From the NCBI GenBank assembly GCA_905373425.1, contig CAJPST010000102.1, positions 1 to 8,066 of the forward strand: a stretch of 8,066 nucleotides of DNA. Reading direction: 5' to 3'. Shown piece by piece: positions 1-4,858 of the stretch. The notes under the pieces are model-generated. The model saw only the letters and a list, made by a program, of their open reading frames with translations, did not search any database and was not told the DNA's origin. The translations under genes and the position numbers were made by a program. Origin of the DNA: an uncultured Mesocricetibacter sp. (GTDB lineage Bacteria > Pseudomonadota > Gammaproteobacteria > Enterobacterales > Pasteurellaceae). The first letter of the stretch is position 1. The number at the start of each line of letters is the position of its first letter.

Positions 1-37
1 TTTATAAATTTTGTTGTGTCATTATAGGCTCTTTTCA

Positions 38-69
38 ACTTAAAACACAAATTATTTTATGTTTTAAGT
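38..69. repeat. AT-rich inverted repeat upstream of hinT
   Basis: ACTTAAAACA (38-47) and TGTTTTAAGT (60-69) are perfect 10-base complements around a 12-nt spacer. In the spacer AAA (49-51) can also pair with TTT (56-58). No GC-rich stem or T-run follows, so it is a poor intrinsic terminator. It could be an operator for a dimeric regulator, or the end of an upstream gene's transcript. The arms are seen directly; function is unknown. Confidence 0.55.
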
Positions 70-70
70 G

Positions 71-109
71 GAGAAAAATACTGATTTCTCAATATGATAT
101 TAATGCATT
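71..109. repeat. Cluster of three short palindromes
   Basis: Three small dyads follow one another: GAGAAA/TTTCTC (71-76 and 85-90, 8-nt spacer), AATATGATATT (91-101, odd-centred palindrome) and AATGCATT (102-109). In DNA this AT-rich each is individually weak. Their end-to-end packing directly after the 38-69 repeat is the reason to record them. No binding protein can be named. Confidence 0.35.
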
Positions 110-118
110 GTGATTTTT

Positions 119-138
119 TTGTTAATTTCTTGTTAATT
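119..138. repeat. Tandem 9-bp direct repeat, 11-bp period
   Basis: TTGTTAATT occurs at 119-127 and again at 130-138, so the copies start 11 bp apart, about one helical turn. The second copy contains the proposed -35 box of the hinT promoter. A partial copy, TGTTAA, lies at 170-175. Same-face direct repeats over a -35 can bind an activator or repressor, but this is inference only. Confidence 0.45.
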
Positions 139-159
139 ATTTCTTTGAATTGCTATTTT
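130..159 (+). promoter_or_regulatory. Candidate sigma70 promoter for the hinT operon
   Basis: TTGTTA (130-135, 4/6 to the -35 consensus) and TATTTT (154-159) are separated by 18 bp. TG at 151-152 gives an extended -10 (TGnTATTTT). Transcription would start near 166, leaving a leader of about 50 nt that contains the uptake signal at 177. In such AT-rich DNA other placements are possible. Confidence 0.35.
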
Positions 160-176
160 GTCGATTTTCTGTTAAA

Positions 177-185
177 AAGTGCGGT
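177..185 (+). repeat. DNA uptake signal sequence (USS), hinT leader
   Basis: Exact AAGTGCGGT preceded by an A-run and followed by an AT-rich stretch (TAAATTTT), as in the extended Haemophilus-type uptake motif recognised by the natural transformation machinery. It lies between the proposed hinT promoter and the hinT ribosome binding site. Confidence 0.9.
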
Positions 186-217
186 TAAATTTTCCGCTAA
201 ATTTGAAGGAGATTAAC

Positions 218-568
218 ATGGCAGAAGAAACGATTTTCAGTAAAATTATCCGCAAAGAAATTCCCGCCAATATTCTTTATCAGGATGAGTTGGTAACCGC
301 ATTTCGCGATATTTCTCCACAAGCGAAAACTCATATTTTGATTATTCCGAATAAACTGATTCCAACAGTCAATGATGTAACCGAACAGGATGAAGTTGTT
401 CTTGGACGGTTATTTACCGTTGCGGCAAAATTGGCACAGCAAGAAGGCATTGCGCAAGACGGTTATCGTTTGTTGGTGAATTGCAACAAGCATGGTGGAC
501 AGGAAGTGTTCCATTTGCATATGCATTTGTTGGGCGGAGAACCTTTAGGCAGAATGTTGGCAAAATGA
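218..568 (+). CDS. hinT: HIT-family purine nucleoside phosphoramidase HinT
   Basis: A 116-residue histidine-triad protein. Family members are small homodimeric cytoplasmic hydrolases acting on AMP-lysine, adenosine phosphoramidates and aminoacyl-adenylates. The signature His-x-His-x-His is at H99, H101 and H103 (FHLHMHLLGG); by family knowledge the middle histidine, H101, is the nucleophile. The N-terminal pattern TIFSKIIRKEIPA and the DISPQAKTHILIIP segment are typical of the bacterial HinT/YcfF branch, and the length matches the usual 115-120 residues. The ATG at 218 is chosen because AAGGAG (206-211) sits 6 nt upstream. An in-frame GTG at 179 lies inside an uptake signal and would add a non-conserved tail. 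The stop overlaps the next gene's ATG (ATGA, 565-568), implying translational coupling in a hinT-ycfL-nagZ run. Confidence 0.95.
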   Translation: MAEETIFSKIIRKEIPANILYQDELVTAFRDISPQAKTHILIIPNKLIPTVNDVTEQDEVVLGRLFTVAAKLAQQEGIAQDGYRLLVNCNKHGGQEVFHLHMHLLGGEPLGRMLAK

Positions 569-930
569 AAAAACAAATTTCTCTTCTTTTTTTGACCGCA
601 CTTTTGACGGCTTGTAGTTCGCAAGTGCCGAATTTGGTGCATACCCAAAAACCTATTTTAAATATTGCGGCGGATGTTAATCCTATGATTAGAGCAGGTG
701 TCGATTCCACTTCTGCTTGGGTCGAAAATGTCACTGAACAAGCTTTTAATTTGGCGTATCAGCAGTTTTGGTACGATAAAAATGGCGTGACGCAAACATA
801 TGGACTGGGAGAGTTAAACGAATCACTTAGCACTCTTGTGCGTCTCCAGCCAAAGCAAAAAACTGAGCTTGAGCTAAAAAGACCAACGCCCGAAAGCGTG
901 AATTATCGCCTCTATTTGTATTTACAATAG
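565..930 (+). CDS. ycfL: YcfL-like outer-membrane lipoprotein (DUF1425 type)
   Basis: A 121-residue predicted lipoprotein. The N-terminus has two lysines, a hydrophobic core (residues 5-14) and a lipobox L14-T15-A16-C17. C17 would be lipidated after signal peptidase II cleavage, and S18 at +2 favours Lol transport to the outer membrane. The mature part (about 104 residues) has a mixed beta-type pattern ending NYRLYLYLQ and resembles YcfL, which in enterobacteria also follows hinT. Its molecular role is not known to me. The start at 565 is chosen over the upstream in-frame ATG at 481 because only 565 places the signal peptide at the N-terminus and creates the ATGA overlap with hinT. Codons 11-13 of the signal peptide are an uptake signal. 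There is no strong Shine-Dalgarno, so translation is probably coupled to hinT. Family assignment rests on gene order and general resemblance. Confidence 0.75.
   Translation: MKKQISLLFLTALLTACSSQVPNLVHTQKPILNIAADVNPMIRAGVDSTSAWVENVTEQAFNLAYQQFWYDKNGVTQTYGLGELNESLSTLVRLQPKQKTELELKRPTPESVNYRLYLYLQ
595..603 (-). repeat. USS inside the lipoprotein signal-peptide codons
   Basis: Exact ACCGCACTT. Its three codons encode Thr-Ala-Leu (residues 11-13), just before the lipobox, so the DNA motif is accommodated within a hydrophobic, sequence-tolerant segment. Confidence 0.9.
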
Positions 931-932
931 AA

Positions 933-1979
933 ATGTCAACTTTACTCATTGATTTAAAAGGGCAAACCCTAACGCAGGAGGAAGTGGAGCTGCTTGCGCA
1001 TCCTTTGGTCGCGGGGTTAATTTTATTTACCCGTAATTTTTACGATCGTGAACAGATCCGAGCATTAGTAAAATCGGTACGCCAACGGGTGAAAAAGCCG
1101 CTGTTGATTACCGTAGATCAGGAAGGTGGGCGGGTGCAACGCTTTCGCCCCGGTTTTACTCAATTACCTGCAATGCAGGCTTTTGCCGCTTTGATTGCCG
1201 ACCCAAACGAACAGCAAGCTGTCGTACAGCAAGCAGGTTGGTTGATGGCAGCCGAAATGATAGCCCTGGATATAGATTTGAGTTTCGCCCCGGTGTTGGA
1301 TCTCGGCCATGATTGCAAAGCCATTGGTGACCGCAGTTTTCATTGTGAAGCGGAACCGACGATACAATTGGCTTCTGCCTTTATCGACGGCATGCATACG
1401 GCGGGAATGGCTGCTACGGGGAAGCATTTCCCTGGCCATGGCCATGTACTTGCCGATTCGCATTTGGAAACACCATATGACGAACGAGCTAAAGAGGTTA
1501 TTTTTGCCCGAGATATTCAGCCGTTTCAACAGCTTATCGCACAAAATAAACTAGATGCCGTGATGCCGGCCCATGTGATTTATTCCCAATGTGACAGCCA
1601 ACCTGCCAGTGGGTCACAATATTGGTTACAACAAGTTTTACGCCAACAGCTCGGTTTTGACGGCGCAATTTTTTCCGATGATTTGGGGATGAAAGGTGCC
1701 GGATTCATGGGGGACTTCGTAGCGCGTAGCGAAAAAGCACTTTCCGCAGGTTGTGATTTGTTATTGCTTTGCAATGAGCCGGATGGTGTGGTGCAAGTGT
1801 TGGATAGGCTAAAACTCAGTGAAAAACGACCGCACTTTGAAGCTCGTCAAGCTCGTTTACAACGACTTTTTAAGCGTAAATCGCTAAATTGGACGGATTT
1901 GGAGCGTAATGAGGTATATCGTAAAACAAGCGAAAAACTGACCGCACTTCAATCAGAATGGCTGGCACACAAGGCGTAA
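933..1979 (+). CDS. nagZ: Beta-N-acetylhexosaminidase NagZ (GH3), peptidoglycan recycling
   Basis: A 348-residue cytoplasmic glycoside hydrolase family 3 enzyme that removes N-acetylglucosamine from GlcNAc-1,6-anhydromuropeptides. In bacteria with AmpR/AmpC the product is the beta-lactamase-inducing signal. The single TIM-barrel domain carries VDQEGGRVQR (61-70), the GKHFPGHG loop (163-170) and the mobile catalytic loop with D175-S176-H177, where the Asp/His pair serves as general acid/base. The motif FSDDLGM contains D249, the expected nucleophile. The length fits Gram-negative NagZ (about 340-350), which lacks the extra domains of Gram-positive homologues. The ATG lies 2 nt after the ycfL stop with no clear Shine-Dalgarno, so coupled translation is likely. 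Two uptake signals fall in the 3' third, in the less conserved C-terminal tail. Confidence 0.97.
   Translation: MSTLLIDLKGQTLTQEEVELLAHPLVAGLILFTRNFYDREQIRALVKSVRQRVKKPLLITVDQEGGRVQRFRPGFTQLPAMQAFAALIADPNEQQAVVQQAGWLMAAEMIALDIDLSFAPVLDLGHDCKAIGDRSFHCEAEPTIQLASAFIDGMHTAGMAATGKHFPGHGHVLADSHLETPYDERAKEVIFARDIQPFQQLIAQNKLDAVMPAHVIYSQCDSQPASGSQYWLQQVLRQQLGFDGAIFSDDLGMKGAGFMGDFVARSEKALSAGCDLLLLCNEPDGVVQVLDRLKLSEKRPHFEARQARLQRLFKRKSLNWTDLERNEVYRKTSEKLTALQSEWLAHKA
1829..1837 (-). repeat. USS in nagZ C-terminal coding region
   Basis: Exact ACCGCACTT, read in the nagZ frame as part of Arg-Pro-His-Phe (residues 299-302), in the variable stretch after the barrel. Confidence 0.9.
1941..1949 (-). repeat. 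Second USS in nagZ 3' end
   Basis: Exact ACCGCACTT encoding Thr-Ala-Leu (residues 337-339). It lies 112 bp from, and in the same orientation as, the 1829 copy, so the two cannot pair as a hairpin. Confidence 0.9.
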
Positions 1980-2015
1980 CAACCGAATTCCGTTACATTT
2001 ATTTTTAATTGTCTA

Positions 2016-3215
2016 ATGATTGATTGTATCCATTATCAGAATCATACTTGCCATTCCTGTCAATGGCTCGAGATGCCGTATGTTGAGCAGCTTAAGGAAA
2101 AACAACAACATCTAAAACAACAAATCGGCGAGTTGGATTGTTCACAAGCACAATGGTTTGAGCCGTATTCCTCTGCATCAATAGGGTTTCGTAATAAAGC
2201 CAAAATGGTGGTGAGTGGCTCAGTAGAGCGCCCGATTTTGGGTATTATAAATGATTACGATAATCCACAAAGCGCGGTGGATTTAACCGATTGCCCGCTT
2301 TATCCCGAACGTTTTTCGGCCGTGTTTGATGTGTTAAAGGATTTTATTGCACGTGCGGGATTGGTTCCCTATAACATTGCTAAACAAAAAGGGGAGCTGA
2401 AATACATTCTGCTGACGGAAAGCCTTGTTGACCATAGCTTGATGTTGCGTTTTGTGTTGCGTTCTGAAATCAAATTGCCTTTAATTCAACGAGAATTAAG
2501 CGGTCTATTGAACAAACTTCCCCAATTAAAAGTAGTCAGCTTGAATATTCAGCCACAACATGCCGCTATTTTGGAGGGCGAAAAAGAAATTTTTTTGACC
2601 GAGCAGCAGGTGTTGGAAGAACGTTTTAACGATATTCCGTTATTCATCCGTCCGCAAGGTTTTTTTCAAACCAACCCGCAGGTGGCACAGGCGTTGTACG
2701 CGACCGCGCGCGATTGGGTGAAAGACTTACCGATAACAAATTTATGGGATCTTTTCTGCGGTGTCGGCGGTTTCGGATTGCATTGTGTAAAGCAACTTAA
2801 ACAACAAAAACCTAATAAATTCATTGAATTAACCGGCATCGAAATTTCCCCTTCGGCGATTCATTCTGCTACTTTATCTGCACAAACGTTAGGCTTGATG
2901 GAGGGTAATAGTTCTGTTCGTTTTCAATCTTTAGAAGCAGCGAATTTTGCCTTAAGTCAAACGGATAAACCTGATTTGGTGATCGTCAATCCGCCACGTC
3001 GCGGAATAGGTAAAGAACTAGCGCAATTTCTCAATAAAATTCGACCGCACTTTATTCTCTATTCCAGTTGTAATGCTGTGACAATGGGCAAAGATTTAGC
3101 CGAGTTAAGCGGTTATCAGCTGCAAAAAATTCGCTTGTTCGATATGTTTCCCCATACGGCACATTATGAAACGTTAATTTTATTATCTAAATCGAATAGC
3201 GGTTACGATGCTTAA
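2016..3215 (+). CDS. rlmC: 23S rRNA (uracil747-C5)-methyltransferase RlmC (RumB)
   Basis: A 399-residue SAM-dependent RNA methyltransferase of the TrmA/RlmC/RlmD family that makes m5U747 in 23S rRNA. C4, C12, C15 and C93 match the four [4Fe-4S] ligands of E. coli RlmC. The GFRNKAKMVVSGSVERP segment (57-73) and GELKYILLTES (126-136) are characteristic of RlmC rather than RlmD. The Rossmann domain has the SAM loop DLFCGVGGFGLHC (245-257) and NPPRRG (325-330). C352 in YSSCNAVTM is the catalytic cysteine, and DMFPHTAHYE (376-385) is the C-terminal family motif. It is slightly longer than the E. coli protein (375), from a longer insert after the SAM loop and a short tail. The start places C4 at the expected N-terminal position. 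No good Shine-Dalgarno is visible in the 36-nt gap after nagZ. Confidence 0.96.
   Translation: MIDCIHYQNHTCHSCQWLEMPYVEQLKEKQQHLKQQIGELDCSQAQWFEPYSSASIGFRNKAKMVVSGSVERPILGIINDYDNPQSAVDLTDCPLYPERFSAVFDVLKDFIARAGLVPYNIAKQKGELKYILLTESLVDHSLMLRFVLRSEIKLPLIQRELSGLLNKLPQLKVVSLNIQPQHAAILEGEKEIFLTEQQVLEERFNDIPLFIRPQGFFQTNPQVAQALYATARDWVKDLPITNLWDLFCGVGGFGLHCVKQLKQQKPNKFIELTGIEISPSAIHSATLSAQTLGLMEGNSSVRFQSLEAANFALSQTDKPDLVIVNPPRRGIGKELAQFLNKIRPHFILYSSCNAVTMGKDLAELSGYQLQKIRLFDMFPHTAHYETLILLSKSNSGYDA
3044..3052 (-). repeat. USS in rlmC
   Basis: Exact ACCGCACTT, encoding part of Arg-Pro-His-Phe (residues 343-346), only six codons before the catalytic cysteine C352. It is preceded by AT-rich sequence on the + strand. 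Confidence 0.9.
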
Positions 3216-3256
3216 AATTTTCGTTCGTCTATTATCAAACGGAGAAAGAGAACACT

Positions 3257-3802
3257 ATGAGCAGGCCAACGACCAAATCAGATTTAATCATGGCAGCAGA
3301 GGAGAATTATAAAAAGTTAAATTCGTTAATATCAAATTTAACAGAAGACGAATTGTCCACCCCTTTTGATTTTACAAAAGACGACAAAAAGAAAGAAGCG
3401 CATTGGCGTAGAGATCAAAACCTGCGAGATGTTCTGATCCATTTATATGAATGGCATCAGTTAATCTTAAATTGGGTAAACGCCAATCAAAACGGGGAGC
3501 CAAAACCGTTTATACCTTCACCATATAATTGGAAAACATATGGTGAGATGAATATGGGGTTTTGGGAAAAACATCAAAAGACTTCGTTGTTGGAATCAAA
3601 AGAGATGTTGAATAAATCTCATGAGGCAGTTATGAGCTTGGCAGCTTCATTGACAAATGAAGAATTATTTTCTAAACATGTTTTTAAATGGGTGGGCGAA
3701 AGCACGCTAGGTTCTTATTTCGTCAGTGCAACCTCAAGCCATTATGATTGGGCAATAAAGAAATTAAAAGCGCATCAAAAAAACGTAAAAAATAAACGAT
3801 GA
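3257..3802 (+). CDS. ClbS/DfsB-family four-helix-bundle protein
   Basis: A 181-residue soluble, largely helical protein of the ClbS/DfsB (DUF1706, DinB-like) family. The best-known member, ClbS, protects colibactin producers by hydrolysing the toxin's cyclopropane; most homologues have no known substrate. Typical landmarks are the N-terminal SKxxLI-like helix (7-30), the Trp/His-rich helix HLYEWHQLILNWV (62-74), YNWKTYGEMN (90-99) followed by FWEKHQ, and the C-terminal GSYFVSATSSHYDWAIKKLK (152-171). The C-terminus is very basic. GGAGAAAGAG (3241-3250) lies 6 nt before the ATG. It sits 41 nt after rlmC and may be read from that operon. My hand count gives about 36% G+C over 3301-3780, well below most neighbours, and it has no uptake signal; both suggest later acquisition. 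There are no colibactin-like genes nearby, so a colibactin role should not be assumed. Confidence 0.85.
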   Translation: MSRPTTKSDLIMAAEENYKKLNSLISNLTEDELSTPFDFTKDDKKKEAHWRRDQNLRDVLIHLYEWHQLILNWVNANQNGEPKPFIPSPYNWKTYGEMNMGFWEKHQKTSLLESKEMLNKSHEAVMSLAASLTNEELFSKHVFKWVGESTLGSYFVSATSSHYDWAIKKLKAHQKNVKNKR

Positions 3803-3832
3803 AATATTCACATTAATTTTCTTTCTTGTTTG

Positions 3833-3862
3833 TTCACAGTTGATAATATCTTCCGCTATAAT
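3833..3862 (+). promoter_or_regulatory. Strong candidate sigma70 promoter for menB
   Basis: TTCACA (3833-3838, 5/6 to the -35 consensus), an 18-bp spacer, then a perfect TATAAT (3857-3862). The predicted start is near 3868-3870, inside the uptake signal, giving a leader of about 30 nt. A small palindrome GATAATATC (3842-3850) lies in the spacer and could be an operator, though it is short. Confidence 0.75.
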
Positions 3863-3863
3863 G

Positions 3864-3872
3864 ACCGCACTT
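3864..3872 (-). repeat. USS at the predicted menB transcription start
   Basis: Exact ACCGCACTT beginning two bases after the TATAAT box and followed by TTTACAC. It occupies the initial transcribed region of menB. Confidence 0.9.
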
Positions 3873-3897
3873 TTTACACTAAATAAAGGAATTTCTC

Positions 3898-4755
3898 ATG
3901 CAAAATCCAAAAGATGATGTTTTATATGCGCCGGTTGAGTGGGTTGATCACAGTGCGGGTTACAGCGACATTCGTTATCACAAATCCACCGATGGCATTG
4001 CCAAAATCACCATCAATCGTCCCGAAGTGCGCAATGCTTTCCGTCCGCAAACCGTTAAAGAAATGATCACCGCTTTTGCCGATGCCCGTTTTGACGAAAA
4101 AATCGGTGTTATCGTGCTAACAGGTGAAGGCGAAAAAGCCTTCTGTTCCGGCGGTGACCAAAAAGTACGTGGCGATTACGGCGGTTATAAAGACGATAGC
4201 GGCGTGCATCATCTCAACGTGTTGGATTTCCAACGTGACATTCGTACTTGCCCGAAACCTGTCGTGGCGATGGTGGCAGGTTATGCCATCGGTGGAGGCC
4301 ATGTATTACACATGATGTGCGATCTTACCATTTCCGCAGATAACGCCATTTACGGCCAAACCGGCCCGAAAGTGGGTTCTTTTGATGGCGGTTGGGGCGC
4401 AAGCTACATGGCACGTATCGTCGGTCAGAAAAAAGCGCGTGAAATTTGGTTCTTATGCCGTCAATATAATGCACAAGAAGCCTTAGACATGGGCTTAGTG
4501 AACACAGTCGTGCCTTACGCTGAGTTAGAAAAAGAAACCGTACGTTGGTGCCGTGAAATGCTACGCAACAGCCCGATTGCCTTGCGTTGCTTGAAAGCCG
4601 CATTAAATGCAGACTGCGACGGTCAATCTGGTCTTCAAGAACTTGCCGGCAACGCTACCATGTTGTTCTACATGACGGAAGAAGGGCAAGAAGGTCGCAA
4701 CGCCTTCAATGAAAAACGCGCGCCAGACTTCGGTAAATTTAAGCGCAATCCTTAA
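3898..4755 (+). CDS. menB: 1,4-dihydroxy-2-naphthoyl-CoA synthase MenB
   Basis: A 285-residue crotonase-superfamily enzyme converting o-succinylbenzoyl-CoA to 1,4-dihydroxy-2-naphthoyl-CoA in menaquinone synthesis. The length equals E. coli MenB, and key residues fall at the same numbers: FCSGGDQKVRG (82-92) supplying the oxyanion hole around G86, IGGGH (131-135), G156 in QTGPKVGSFDGG, S161, D163 and Y258. G156 marks the bicarbonate-dependent type I MenB, in which bicarbonate replaces a catalytic aspartate. The C-terminus RAPDFGKFKRNP is also typical. AAAGGA (3885-3890) lies 7 nt before the ATG. A near-consensus promoter precedes it and an uptake-signal hairpin follows directly, so it may be made largely as a single-gene transcript with read-through into menC. 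G+C is about 50%, typical of core genes here. Confidence 0.98.
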   Translation: MQNPKDDVLYAPVEWVDHSAGYSDIRYHKSTDGIAKITINRPEVRNAFRPQTVKEMITAFADARFDEKIGVIVLTGEGEKAFCSGGDQKVRGDYGGYKDDSGVHHLNVLDFQRDIRTCPKPVVAMVAGYAIGGGHVLHMMCDLTISADNAIYGQTGPKVGSFDGGWGASYMARIVGQKKAREIWFLCRQYNAQEALDMGLVNTVVPYAELEKETVRWCREMLRNSPIALRCLKAALNADCDGQSGLQELAGNATMLFYMTEEGQEGRNAFNEKRAPDFGKFKRNP

Positions 4756-4761
4756 AATAAA

Positions 4762-4770
4762 AAGTGCGGT
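4762..4770 (+). repeat. USS, left arm of menB terminator
   Basis: Exact AAGTGCGGT, followed by CGTTTTTTAAAA, which fits the AT-rich extension of the uptake motif. Confidence 0.9.
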
Positions 4771-4796
4771 CGTTTTTTAAAATGTTTTTTAAATCG

Positions 4797-4805
4797 ACCG
4801 CACTT
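4797..4805 (-). repeat. USS, right arm of menB terminator
   Basis: Exact ACCGCACTT in opposite orientation to the 4762 copy, completing the hairpin. Confidence 0.9.
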
Positions 4806-4812
4806 TTGTTAT

Positions 4813-4841
4813 TTCGCACACAGCAATTTCTTCTCTGTAAT
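4813..4841 (+). promoter_or_regulatory. Weak candidate promoter for the fusion gene
   Basis: TTCGCA (4813-4818, 4/6) and TGTAAT (4836-4841, 5/6) are spaced 17 bp, just after the terminator stem. Transcription would start near 4848, only about 11 nt before the ATG, which leaves almost no leader and barely includes the AGG (4848-4850). Read-through from menB is the alternative. Confidence 0.25.
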
Positions 4842-4858
4842 TGATATAGGTAAAGACA

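Larger units (their letters stand above)
4760..4807 (+). terminator. Inverted-USS hairpin terminator after menB
   Basis: AAAAGTGCGGTCG (4760-4772) and CGACCGCACTTTT (4795-4807) form a perfect 13-bp stem around a 22-nt loop, with a T-run at the 3' arm. TTT and AAA in the loop can extend the stem past a T-T mismatch. The A/T flanks make it potentially bidirectional. Paired, oppositely oriented uptake signals acting as intrinsic terminators are well known in Haemophilus relatives. It begins 5 nt after the menB stop. Confidence 0.85.

Noticed and set aside
179..217. In-frame GTG at 179 as an earlier hinT start
   Set aside because: It lies inside an uptake signal, has no ribosome binding site and adds a tail not seen in HinT proteins; ATG 218 has AAGGAG at ideal spacing.
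481..564. Upstream ATG at 481 for the lipoprotein gene
   Set aside because: It would bury the signal peptide about 28 residues inside the protein and overlap hinT extensively; ATG 565 gives a proper lipoprotein N-terminus.
414..734. Opposite-strand open frames across hinT/ycfL and elsewhere (for example 1164-1544, 5675-5956, 6159-6440)
   Set aside because: They are antisense to well-supported genes, have no recognisable motifs or ribosome binding sites, and read as shadows of coding sequence.
1829..1949. Two nagZ uptake signals as a transcription signal
   Set aside because: They are in the same orientation, 112 bp apart, and both within codons; no hairpin is possible.
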